DNA of 64,000 nucleotides. Origin: Salinilacustrithrix flava (GTDB lineage Bacteria > Actinomycetota > Acidimicrobiia > Acidimicrobiales > Salinilacustritrichaceae). A model generated the notes under the pieces. That model did no database searches. It was not told the DNA's origin and was given only the letters and a program-made list of their open reading frames with translations. The position numbers and the translations under genes are program-made. Of this stretch, positions 16,308-23,279 are shown in pieces; the stretch's first letter is position 1; every line of letters begins with the position of its first letter. The stretch spans positions 3,596,001 to 3,660,000 of the forward strand of contig NZ_CP133888.1 of assembly GCF_041228405.1 (NCBI RefSeq). The letters run 5' to 3'.

Positions 16308-16313
16308 TACCGT
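16308..16313 (+). promoter_or_regulatory. Leaderless -10 box (TACCGT) for the small membrane protein
   Basis: TACCGT ends 7 nt before the GTG at 16321, which favours that start over the in-frame GTG at 16312 that it overlaps. Confidence 0.45.
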
Positions 16314-16320
16314 GGGGCGC

Positions 16321-16593
16321 GTGCTCGATCCGTCGTCGCCAGCGTCCCTGGACGAAGAGCTGGAGCGGCTCGCGGTGTTCGGTGATCCGGACGCGCCGCT
16401 GCCTGCGGACGCCGAGCCGTGGCATCCGGACGGTCGCGGCGGCGGCCTCCTCCCCGACTGGTACATGCCGGCCCCGAGCGGCGGCCAGCTGCAGGGTTGG
16501 CGACGCAAGGTGGCGTGGCTGGTGGTGGGCGCCGCCCTCGCCGTCGTGGCATCGGGGTTGTGCAACACCTACGGCGAGCTGGTCGTCGCCTGA
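16321..16593 (+). CDS. Small single-span membrane protein, unknown
   Basis: This 90-residue protein has an acidic, proline-rich N-terminal half (LDEELERLAVFGDPDAPLP) containing a WHPDGRGGG stretch. A basic WRRK at about residue 60 precedes one hydrophobic helix, VAWLVVGAALAVVASGL. The topology would place the N-terminus in the cytoplasm. The start was placed at GTG 16321 because a -10 box ends 7 nt upstream. It is divergent from the P450 and convergent with a DUF2007-like gene. I do not recognise the family. Confidence 0.55.
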   Translation: MLDPSSPASLDEELERLAVFGDPDAPLPADAEPWHPDGRGGGLLPDWYMPAPSGGQLQGWRRKVAWLVVGAALAVVASGLCNTYGELVVA

Positions 16594-16617
16594 ACCAGTC
16601 GGCAGGGTCGAGCCGCG

Positions 16618-16956
16618 TCAGGGTCCGGTTCGCTCCATGATCGCTCGGACCCGGTCCTCGTCGTCGGCCCGGATCAGGATGCGGTGCGGGTGCCGGGCGG
16701 CGATCCCGACGACCAGGCCGTGGTCGTCCATGGTCAGGAGGCGCACCGGGATGTCGCTCGCCTCCAGCCGGGCGACGAGCGCGCCGGCCTCGAAGCGGTC
16801 GAACCCGACCGTGATCTCGACGAGCTCCGGGCGAGCGGGCTCGTCCCGTCGCCGGCGGGATCCACGCCCGCCGGCCGGATCCGACGGTGGGGCCGGGATG
16901 CCACGACCTCCCGGCAGTCCGCCGTCGCGGTCGCGTCGCCAGCGCTTGAGGACCAT
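16618..16956 (-). CDS. DUF2007-like putative signal-transducing protein
   Basis: This protein of 112 residues has a basic, low-complexity N-terminus (residues 1-44) and a compact C-terminal domain: VEITVGFDRFEAGALVARLEASDIPVRLLTMDD, then VVGIAARHPHRILIRADDEDRVRAIM. The alternation of an ACT-like strand and helices, with the phrase on switching between substrate ranges, resembles DUF2007, small proteins of uncertain function found beside transporters and regulators. The gene is 24 bp upstream of the SMR exporter on the minus strand in reading order after it (SMR first), so they may share a transcript. Function is not known. Confidence 0.65.
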   Translation of the reverse strand: MVLKRWRRDRDGGLPGGRGIPAPPSDPAGGRGSRRRRDEPARPELVEITVGFDRFEAGALVARLEASDIPVRLLTMDDHGLVVGIAARHPHRILIRADDEDRVRAIMERTGP

Positions 16957-16980
16957 GCGCCATCGTCGCGCGGCCGGGTG

Positions 16981-17301
16981 TCAGCTCGCGCCGGTCACCT
17001 TCAGGCCGACGATGGACGCGACGAGCAGGGCGAGGAAGAAGACCCGGGCCGGTGTGGCCGGGTCGCCGTGCGCCACGATGCCCACGATCGCGGCGCCGAC
17101 TGCGCCCACCCCCACCCAGACGCCGTAGGCGGTGCCGATGGGGATCACCTCGGCCGCCTTGGCCAGCGCCACCATGCTGGCGGCGAGCAGCCCGAGGAAC
17201 GCGAGCGTCGGTCCGAGGCGGGTCAGGCCCTCGGTGGAGGGCAGCACCGACGCCCACGCCACCTCGAGCAACCCCGCGACGATCAGCAGTGGCCAGGCCA
17301 T
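16981..17301 (-). CDS. SMR-family exporter, probable guanidinium exporter (Gdx/SugE)
   Basis: This 106-residue protein has four transmembrane helices and the small multidrug resistance layout. WPLLIVAGLLEVAWAS holds the conserved membrane-embedded Glu (residue 13), and GTAYGVWVGVGAVGA is the helix-3 motif. EVAWA and AYGVW favour the SugE/Gdx branch, which exports guanidinium, over EmrE. A 41-nt sequence ending about 14 nt upstream of the ATG matches the guanidine-III riboswitch, which supports the substrate call. ATG at 17301 has AGGAGCG just upstream. It probably forms an operon with the DUF2007-like gene downstream. Confidence 0.9.
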   Translation of the reverse strand: MAWPLLIVAGLLEVAWASVLPSTEGLTRLGPTLAFLGLLAASMVALAKAAEVIPIGTAYGVWVGVGAVGAAIVGIVAHGDPATPARVFFLALLVASIVGLKVTGAS

Positions 17302-17314
17302 GGAACGCTCCTGA

Positions 17315-17355
17315 GCCCCGTCTTCGCCGTGCCGGTACGGGACACCCTCGTCGGC
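17315..17355 (-). promoter_or_regulatory. Predicted guanidine-III riboswitch (ykkC-III)
   Basis: The minus-strand RNA contains GACGAGG, then CCGUACC, then AAGACGG in the order and spacing of ykkC-III, over 41 nt. One helix is GCCG/CGGC (CCGG/CCGG in the Thermobifida-type reference I recall). The pseudoknot GUCCCGU pairs with ACGGGGC (one G-U). Both changes keep pairing. The Shine-Dalgarno AGGAG begins 2-4 nt after the last helix strand, so ligand binding could control ribosome access. The downstream gene is an SMR exporter, the usual target. Confidence 0.78.
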
Positions 17356-17455
17356 GGCGGACCTGCTCCGCCCAGCGGGCTCCGACGATACCCGGGGTGG
17401 GTGGAATCGACATCGCCCCACCTACGCTCACCGGACCTGGCCGAGCGGAGGACCG

Positions 17456-18112
17456 TTGCTGGACGACATCGTCACCTGGGTCACCGACGTGGTCGACGCA
17501 CTGGGCTACCTCGGCGTCGCCTTCCTCGTCGCCCTCGAGAACGTCTTCCCGCCGATCCCGTCCGAGGTGGTCCTGCCCCTCGCCGGCTTCGTCGCCGGTC
17601 GCGGCGATGCCGACGTCGTCGGCATGATCCTCGCCGCCACGGCCGGATCGGTCGTCGGTGCCTGGGTGCTCTACGGCGTGTCGGCCGGGATCGGTCCGAT
17701 GCGGCTGCGTGCCTTCATCGTCCGCTTCGGCCGCTGGTTCAGCGTGCGCGAGCACCACCTCGACCGGGCCGAGGAGTGGTTCGACCGCCGGGCCGACGCC
17801 GCCGTGCTGATCGGTCGGTGCGTGCCCCTGATCCGCTCCGTCGTGTCCGTCCCGGCCGGCTTCCGCCACATGTCGCCGGTCCGCTTCACCGTCCTGACCG
17901 CGATCGGCAGCGCGATGTGGAACACGGCGCTGATCGCCGCCGGTGCCGTCCTGGGCGAGCGCTGGGAGCGGGTCGGCGACATCGTCGGCCTGTTCCAGGG
18001 GGCCGTCGTCCTCGCCATCGGCGGCGTGCTCGGCTGGTTCGTGTGGCGACGGTTCGTCCGCCCGCGCCTCGCCGCCGCCGGCGATCTCCCGCCCGTGGAC
18101 CACGAGGGCTGA
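17456..18112 (+). CDS. DedA-family membrane protein
   Basis: This 218-residue protein has the DedA (SNARE-associated/VTT) fold. LGYLGVAFLVALENVFPPIPSEVVLPLAGF at the N-terminus holds the conserved E and P residues of the first re-entrant segment, and GRCVPLIRSVVSVPAGFRHM matches the GRFxPxxRxxxxxxAG signature. Several hydrophobic helices follow. DedA proteins flip or carry lipid-linked substrates such as undecaprenyl phosphate, or help maintain the proton gradient. The start is TTG at 17456, chosen because GCGGAGGACC gives a strong Shine-Dalgarno site 4-9 nt upstream; TACGCT at 17423 is a plausible -10. Confidence 0.88.
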   Translation: MLDDIVTWVTDVVDALGYLGVAFLVALENVFPPIPSEVVLPLAGFVAGRGDADVVGMILAATAGSVVGAWVLYGVSAGIGPMRLRAFIVRFGRWFSVREHHLDRAEEWFDRRADAAVLIGRCVPLIRSVVSVPAGFRHMSPVRFTVLTAIGSAMWNTALIAAGAVLGERWERVGDIVGLFQGAVVLAIGGVLGWFVWRRFVRPRLAAAGDLPPVDHEG

Positions 18113-18119
18113 GCGGGAC

Positions 18120-19391
18120 CTACTCGAGCGTGGCGTACCCGGTGCTGCGGTCGTCGGTGCTGGCGCCCCGCACCTCGTCCACCGAGTCGCGCAGCGCGGC
18201 CAGGTACTCCTCGATCACGCCCGTGTTGGTGTTGGACACCGTGGCGTGGAGGTTGTCCGGCGGGCTCTGTCGATCGTGGAACCAGCCGCGCCGCTGCAGG
18301 GCATCGCCGACGGCGAAGATGTCGATCGGGTCGGCGGCGTCGGGATCGGGGGCGATCGCCAGCAGGTGGTACGTGGGATCGCCGAGCACGGTGAGCCCGT
18401 CGATCGCCCGGATGCCGGCGCGCATGGCATCGGCGTTGTCCAGCACGGTGCGGGTGAGGCCCTGGTAGCCGTCGACGCCGAGGTGCTGCATCACGGCCCA
18501 CGCCGCCGCCATCGGCACGCCGGAGCGGGTGCCCTGCAGGTTCGGGGATGCGTAGAAGCCGCCCAGCCACCCATCGAAGACGAAGGTCTGGTGCGCCCGG
18601 AGCTCCTTGGTGCGGTGCAGGATCACCGACACGCCCTTGGGGGCGTAGCCGAGCTTGTGGATGTCGGCCGAGATCGACGACACGCCCTCAACCCGGAAGT
18701 CCCACGGTGGCACGGGGCGACCGAGCATCTCGGCGAAGGGCAGGACGAAGCCGCCCATGCACGCGTCGACGTGGCAGTTGGCGTCGACCGACGCGGCCAG
18801 CGCGGCGATCTCGGGGATCGGGTCCATGACGCCCTGGGGGTACTGGGGCGCCGAGCCGACGATGAGCACGGTGTTGGCGTTGACGTGCTCGGCCATGGCC
18901 TCGACGTCGGCCGTCCATCCGTCGCGCACCGGGGTCTTGTGCAGCGTGATCCCGAACAGGTGGGCCGCCTTGTGGAACGCGGCGTGGGCGCTCTCGGCGA
19001 CGATCATCTCCGGTGCGGTGATGCCCCGCTCGGTGCGCCCCCGCTCGCGGGCCGCCTTCACGCCGCAGAGGATGGACTCGGTGCCGCCGCTCGTGAGGAA
19101 CCCGGCGGCGGTGTCCGGCCCGTGGAGGAGGTCGGCGGTCCAGCCCACCACCTCGGACTGGATCCGGCCGAGCGAGGGGAACGCCATGGTGTTGAGGGCG
19201 TTCTCGTGCAGGTAGAGCATCGCGGCCCGCTCGGCGGCCTCGTGCACGCCGGGCCCCCCGTCGAACACCAGCCCGAACGTGCGGCCGTCGCGCCAGCGCA
19301 CGTCGTCGTCGCGCTTCGCGGCGAGGTCGGCGATGACGTCGTCGACCGGTCGACCTTCCGAGGCCAGCCCACGGGTGCGGTCGGCGGTCAT
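18120..19391 (-). CDS. PLP-dependent decarboxylase/lyase (group II, S1P-lyase-like)
   Basis: This 423-residue enzyme belongs to the group II PLP decarboxylase superfamily. FLTSGGTESILCGVKAARE binds the phosphate, DANCHVDACMGGFVLPF holds the Asp that contacts the pyridine nitrogen, and SADIHKLGYAPKG contains the Schiff-base lysine in the HKxGYAPKG form typical of sphingosine-1-phosphate-lyase-like proteins. The opening region HENALNTMAFPSL also fits that branch. The substrate could be an amino acid or a phospho-amine. Its start overlaps the stop of the upstream lipoprotein gene (ATGA), so the two are coupled. Confidence 0.85.
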   Translation of the reverse strand: MTADRTRGLASEGRPVDDVIADLAAKRDDDVRWRDGRTFGLVFDGGPGVHEAAERAAMLYLHENALNTMAFPSLGRIQSEVVGWTADLLHGPDTAAGFLTSGGTESILCGVKAARERGRTERGITAPEMIVAESAHAAFHKAAHLFGITLHKTPVRDGWTADVEAMAEHVNANTVLIVGSAPQYPQGVMDPIPEIAALAASVDANCHVDACMGGFVLPFAEMLGRPVPPWDFRVEGVSSISADIHKLGYAPKGVSVILHRTKELRAHQTFVFDGWLGGFYASPNLQGTRSGVPMAAAWAVMQHLGVDGYQGLTRTVLDNADAMRAGIRAIDGLTVLGDPTYHLLAIAPDPDAADPIDIFAVGDALQRRGWFHDRQSPPDNLHATVSNTNTGVIEEYLAALRDSVDEVRGASTDDRSTGYATLE

Positions 19392-19912
19392 GACTGGAAG
19401 CAGGCGAGCAGCGGCTCGAGCAGCGCTTCGGGCGGCTCGTCGCCGGTCTCCTCGTCGACCAGGACCGTGGCGAAGAACTCGGCCAGGACGTCTTCGTCCA
19501 GGTTCTCCTCGACGCAGTCGCGGACCTCGGCGGGGACGTCCTCCCCGGCCTCGGCGAGCACCAGCTCGGCCAGCGAGACGTCGCAGCTGCCGAAGGAGGC
19601 GGCGATGCCGTCCGCTTCCTCCTGACCCAGCTCCAGGCCGAGGTCGTCGAGGCCCTCGTCGCTGCTCAGGTCCTCGGGGGTGATGCCTTCGGACTCGAGG
19701 CGCTCGGCGCCACCGAGGGCCTCGACGAACTCGCGCGAGAGGCAGTCGATGTCGGCCTCGGCGAAGGGCAGGTCCTCGTCCTGCTGCATCGAGGCGGCCA
19801 TGGCCTCCACGTACTCGTCGTCGCCGCTGCCGGCGTTGCCGGTGTCGTCGTCGCCGCAGGCGGTGACGAGCAGGGCGCCGGCCGCGAGCGCGGCCAGGAG
19901 TCGTCGGTGCAT
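19388..19912 (-). CDS. Acidic putative lipoprotein
   Basis: This protein of 174 residues starts MHRRLLAALAAGALLVTACG, a lipoprotein signal peptide with lipobox VTAC and predicted lipidation at Cys19. The rest is very acidic and helix-forming, with two segments each containing a conserved-looking Cys (DIDCLSREFVEALGG and VRDCVEENLDED) plus Cys residues near SFGSCDV and LACFQS, giving a repeated domain that may form disulfides. AGGGAAGG lies upstream of the ATG. It precedes the PLP enzyme with a 4-bp overlap. I know no function for it. Confidence 0.75.
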   Translation of the reverse strand: MHRRLLAALAAGALLVTACGDDDTGNAGSGDDEYVEAMAASMQQDEDLPFAEADIDCLSREFVEALGGAERLESEGITPEDLSSDEGLDDLGLELGQEEADGIAASFGSCDVSLAELVLAEAGEDVPAEVRDCVEENLDEDVLAEFFATVLVDEETGDEPPEALLEPLLACFQS

Positions 19913-19928
19913 CGGAAGCCTTCCCTCG

Positions 19929-19974
19929 GGGTCGTCCGTCGCCCGCGCCGTCCGGGCGGGCCCGCCGACGACCC
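19929..19974. terminator. Hairpin GGGTCGTC...GACGACCC
   Basis: Perfect 8-bp arms with an inner GC-rich pairing sit between the TSUP gene and the lipoprotein gene (both minus strand). It probably terminates TSUP transcription. Confidence 0.45.
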
Positions 19975-19983
19975 TAACCGTGC

Positions 19984-20724
19984 TCAGCTCAGCACCCGAA
20001 CGATCAGCGCCGCGCCCGACGCGAGCAGCACGCCGAGGACCGCCAGGTCGAAGCCCCGCCCGCCGAGGCGGGCCCGGGACCGCGTGCCCACCGGGACCAT
20101 GAGCAGCACCGGGATCAGGGCCAGCACCGAGACCCCGAGGCGCTCGGCCGTGTACCGGCCGCTGGCGGCCAGCAGCACCAGCTGCACCGAGCCGGCGACG
20201 CCGAAGATGATCGTCACGCTGAACACGTAGGCCTGCGCGGTCAGCCGGTAGCCGTGCATCCACGCCCCCACCACCGGGCCCGACACGCCGAGCGCGCCCT
20301 GCATGACCCCCGCGAGCGAGCCGACCACCGGGGACCACCGGTGGGTGGTGGCCTCCTGGAGTCGCAGCTCGGGGCTCCGCAGGTAGTTGACGACGTAGAC
20401 CACGATCGTCACGGCCAGGAAGATCAGCAGCGGGTCCTCCGGCACGGTCACCAGCAGGAAGGTGCCGAGGAAGGCCCCGAAGAAGCTGGTGCCCACGAGC
20501 ACCGGCAGGTCCCGGGTCTCGGATCGGCCGCCGCGCGCCTGCCAGCACAGCACGAAGTTGGCCACGGCGTTGGGGCCCGAGACGATGACCACGGCGTCCT
20601 CGATGCCGAGGGCCAGCGCGATCAGCGGCACCGCCAGCAGCGGGTACCCCATGCCGGTCACCGACTTCACGAACGCGCCGAGCAGGCTGGCACCCAGCAC
20701 CACGGCGATCTCGGCACCGGTCAC
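19984..20724 (-). CDS. TSUP/TauE-SafE family permease
   Basis: This 246-residue membrane protein has about seven to eight hydrophobic segments and the TSUP hallmarks: GASLLGAFVKSVTGMGYPLLAVP at the N-terminus and SLAGVMQGALGVSGPVVGAW in the second repeat, where the glycine-rich loop forms the transport pathway. The family carries small anions or sulfonates such as sulfite, sulfoacetate or taurine out of or into the cell. The start is GTG at 20724. It is divergent from the seleno-DsbA gene with 59 bp between them. No sulfur-metabolism genes flank it, so the substrate is unknown. Confidence 0.83.
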   Translation of the reverse strand: MTGAEIAVVLGASLLGAFVKSVTGMGYPLLAVPLIALALGIEDAVVIVSGPNAVANFVLCWQARGGRSETRDLPVLVGTSFFGAFLGTFLLVTVPEDPLLIFLAVTIVVYVVNYLRSPELRLQEATTHRWSPVVGSLAGVMQGALGVSGPVVGAWMHGYRLTAQAYVFSVTIIFGVAGSVQLVLLAASGRYTAERLGVSVLALIPVLLMVPVGTRSRARLGGRGFDLAVLGVLLASGAALIVRVLS

Positions 20725-20783
20725 GGCGAGGCACGCTACGGAGGCGCGGTGGCAACGGCCGATTCAGGCGGCACACTGCGGCG

Positions 20784-21407
20784 GTGGACATCGAGTTCTG
20801 GATCGACCCCATCTGACCGTGGTGCTGGGTGACGGCCCGTTGGGTCGTCGACGAGGTGGCACCGGCCCGTGACCTGCAGGTCACGTGGCAGCCGATCAGC
20901 TTGTTCTTCAAGAACGAGCCCGAGGAGGGGTCCGAGTACCACGAGCCCGTGTGGTTCACCCACCGGCTGCTCCGGGTGCTCGAGTCCGTCCGGTCCGAGG
21001 GTGGCGACGTCGAGCAGCTGTACCTGGAGTACGGCCGGCGCATCCACCATGACAAGGACCGTGACTTCGACGTCGCCGATGCGCTCGACGCGGTCGGGCT
21101 CGACGTGATCCACGCCAAGGCCTTCGACGACGACGCCTGGGATGCCGAGATCCGCACCCGCATGGACATCGGCCTCGCCCTCTGCGGCGACGACGTCGGC
21201 ACGCCCATCATCGCCATGGACGACAAGCACGGGAACCGGGCCGGCTACTTCGGCCCCGTGATCACCCGGGTGCCCGACACCGAGACCTCGCTCGAGCTGT
21301 GGGATGCGCTGCGCACGATGATCAGCGTCCCCGGGTTCTGGGAGCTCAAGCGCACCCGCACCGAGAAGCCCGACTTCGGCGACCCACCGACGATCAGCGC
21401 GGGGTGA
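20784..21407 (+). CDS. Selenocysteine DsbA/Rv2466c-type oxidoreductase (U-P-W-C active site)
   Basis: With the in-frame TGA at 20814-20816 read as Sec11, this is a complete 207-residue protein. DIEFWIDPI-U-PWCWVTARW matches the Rv2466c family active site DFWFDPxCPWCW, with the attacking Cys replaced by Sec and the resolving Cys14 kept. Downstream, DVGTPIIAMD is the cis-Pro loop, and YFGPVITRVP and FWELKRTRTEKPDF match the family C-terminus. Without Sec only a truncated frame from GTG 20829, lacking the active site, would be found. A SECIS-like hairpin lies at 20831-20849. Rv2466c is reduced by mycothiol and reduces disulfides and nitro-aromatics; a Sec at this position would lower the pKa and speed attack. 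The GTG start at 20784 is 10 codons before Sec. Confidence 0.88.
20814..20856 (+). promoter_or_regulatory. Predicted bacterial SECIS element (seleno-DsbA)
   Basis: GACGGCCC at 20831-20838 pairs with GGGUCGUC at 20842-20849 (8 bp, one G-U) around the loop GUU. The loop GU is at nt 26-27 counted from the UGA, the same position as in the GPx element. Loop size and UGA distance are within the known bacterial range. Confidence 0.72.
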
Positions 21408-22662
21408 CCCGCACCGGCACGGCCTCGTAGCCACGCAGGGTGGTGCGGGGTCGCTGCACCAGCGCACCGGCGAGCTCGATTGTGCGGAAGCGGTCGCGCA
21501 TCGCCCGGAAGACCTCCTGCCCCTCGGCGCGGGCGAGGTTGGCGCCCAGGCAGTAGTGGATGCCGGCGGCGAACGACAGCGGCGGGCCTTCGTCCCGGCC
21601 GACGTCGAAGCGGTCCGGATCGCTGAAGTGCGAGGGATCGCGGTTGGCGGCACCGAGCAGGGTCACCACCGCGGTGCCCTCCCCCACCGGCTCGCCGGCG
21701 ACCTCCGCGGGCTGCAGTGCTCGACGGACGTCGAACTGCACGGGCGAGTCCCAGCGCAGCATCTCCTCCACCGCGGTCGGCAGCAGCGTCTCGTCGGACC
21801 ACAGCCGAGCCATCTCGGTGGGGTTGCGCAGCAGCGCCGCCGTCCCGTTGCCGATGAGGTTCGTCGTGGTCTCGAAGCCCGCGGCGAAGATCAGGATCGC
21901 CACGACGATGACCTCGGCCTCGCTCAGCTGGTCGCCCTCCTCCTCGACCCGGATCAGGTCCGAGAGCAGGTCGTCCTGGGGTCGGGCCCGGCGCTCGGCG
22001 ACGAGGTCGACGAAGTACTCCCAGGTCTCGGTGTTGGCCTGCTCGCCGTCGCGCAGCTCCTCGATCGAGGCGGTGGGCTCGATGCCGACCGCACCTCGGG
22101 TGATGAGCGAGCGGAACCTCGGCCAATCGGCCTCGGGCACGCCGACGAGCGCACCGATCACCGACACCGGGAACGGGAAGCCGACGAGGTCGAGCAGGTC
22201 GCCCTCCCCCGCCTCGGCCAGGTCGTCGACGTAGCGGCGGGCGAGCGCCGCGATCGTGCCCCGCATCTTCTCGACCCGCCGGGGCGTGAACGCCCGCGAG
22301 ACGAGCCGGCGCTGGCGGGTGTGGTCGGGTGGGTCGAGGAACAGCAGCGACTGGGGGCGGTCGGCCATGCGGCGGCGCTGGTCACGGCGGAACTCATCGG
22401 TGGCCGGATCGGCGCTCGGCAGGCCGAGGCCCTCGTTGCTGTCGCCGTTGCCGAAGCGGTTGTCGCGCAGCACCTCGTTGCAGTCGTCGAAGCGGGTGAG
22501 GAAGATCGTGCCGGTGCCGCTGCGGTGCACCGGCGCCAGCTCCCGCAGCCGGTGGTACAGGGGGGCGGGGTCGGCGATGCCCTCCGGCGTGAAGAACAGG
22601 TCGGCGAGGACCCCGTCGCCCTGCTGCTGCACGTCGCTGGCGTGGTCGTCCACTGCGGTCAT
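21394..22662 (-). CDS. Cytochrome P450
   Basis: This 422-residue P450 shows the I-helix motif FAAGFETTTN, the ExxR sequence in VEEMLRWDSPVQF, and the heme loop FAAGIHYCLGANLAR near residue 360. SRAFTPRRVEKMR and LDPPDHTRQRRL are typical of class I bacterial P450s. The ATG at 22662 has AGGGGGAACC upstream. Its end overlaps the convergent seleno-DsbA gene by 14 bp. It has no adjacent redox partner or catabolic cluster, and the substrate cannot be predicted. It belongs to a different subgroup from the P450 at 14957 because the heme loop lacks the GGPGPHF form. Confidence 0.87.
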   Translation of the reverse strand: MTAVDDHASDVQQQGDGVLADLFFTPEGIADPAPLYHRLRELAPVHRSGTGTIFLTRFDDCNEVLRDNRFGNGDSNEGLGLPSADPATDEFRRDQRRRMADRPQSLLFLDPPDHTRQRRLVSRAFTPRRVEKMRGTIAALARRYVDDLAEAGEGDLLDLVGFPFPVSVIGALVGVPEADWPRFRSLITRGAVGIEPTASIEELRDGEQANTETWEYFVDLVAERRARPQDDLLSDLIRVEEEGDQLSEAEVIVVAILIFAAGFETTTNLIGNGTAALLRNPTEMARLWSDETLLPTAVEEMLRWDSPVQFDVRRALQPAEVAGEPVGEGTAVVTLLGAANRDPSHFSDPDRFDVGRDEGPPLSFAAGIHYCLGANLARAEGQEVFRAMRDRFRTIELAGALVQRPRTTLRGYEAVPVRVTPR

Positions 22663-22686
22663 GTCGGTTCCCCCTGGGTCGTCACG

Positions 22687-22701
22687 GCTACCGACGGTAG
22701 C
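22687..22701. promoter_or_regulatory. Palindrome GCTACC-GAC-GGTAGC in divergent promoter
   Basis: Perfect 6-bp arms with a 3-nt spacer sit between the P450 and the phosphatase genes, next to the -10 box at 22698. It is a candidate operator for a regulator encoded elsewhere. Confidence 0.4.
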
Positions 22702-22703
22702 GT
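22698..22703 (+). promoter_or_regulatory. Leaderless -10 box (TAGCGT) for the phosphatase gene
   Basis: TAGCGT ends 7 nt before the GTG at 22711. Confidence 0.45.
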
Positions 22704-22710
22704 CACCGAC

Positions 22711-23238
22711 GTGGGACGGGTGACGGCGTGGCGCAGCAGCGAGCGCTCCCGCAACGGCGGCATCGACCGGGTCCCCGTGCCCGGCGCCCCGGGTGCCCTG
22801 TGGCTGTGCGGCAAGCACCTGATCGGTCCCGACGTCGAGGCCACCGTCGCCCGCGTCGACGCCCACGTCGTGCTCTGCCTGAACGAGCGCCACGAGCTCG
22901 AGGCCCGCTACCCGGACTACGTCGCCTGGCTGCGCACCGATCCCCGCGCCTGGTGGGCACCGGTCCCCGACCTGCACGCACCCCCGCTCGACGACGCCAT
23001 CGCGCTCGTCGAGGGACTGGTCGAGCACCTCGACGCCGGCCGCACCGTGCTCACCCACTGCGGCGCCGGCATCGGCCGAGCCGGCACCATCGCAGCAGCG
23101 GTGCTCATCACCAGGGGCACGACCGTCGACGAAGCCGTGGCCCAGGTCGCCGCCAGCCGCCCCGGTGCAGGCCCCGAGGCCGGCGCACAGGAGGAGCTCC
23201 TCCAAGCCATTGCAGGCGCCCAGCGCAACGCGAGATGA
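22711..23238 (+). CDS. Dual-specificity/tyrosine phosphatase-like protein
   Basis: This 175-residue protein contains the PTP P-loop HCGAGIGRAGTIAA near residue 116, with nucleophilic Cys and Arg in HCxxGxxR. The general-acid loop is likely WWAPVPDLHAPP about 30 residues earlier, and DAHVVLCLNERHEL is a strand typical of compact cyclin-dependent-kinase-inhibitor-3-like and plant-fungal-type DSPs. It probably dephosphorylates a phospho-protein or a small phosphate ester. GTG at 22711 was chosen because a -10 box ends 7 nt upstream. It is divergent from the second P450. Confidence 0.83.
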   Translation: MGRVTAWRSSERSRNGGIDRVPVPGAPGALWLCGKHLIGPDVEATVARVDAHVVLCLNERHELEARYPDYVAWLRTDPRAWWAPVPDLHAPPLDDAIALVEGLVEHLDAGRTVLTHCGAGIGRAGTIAAAVLITRGTTVDEAVAQVAASRPGAGPEAGAQEELLQAIAGAQRNAR

Positions 23239-23279
23239 GTCGGAACACAGGAAGCGGCCGAACCAGTCGCCAGCAACCG

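Noticed and set aside
20829..21407. Gene start at GTG 20829 for the DsbA-like protein
   Set aside because: It would remove the first strand and the active site; the frame continues upstream through TGA with perfect family similarity.
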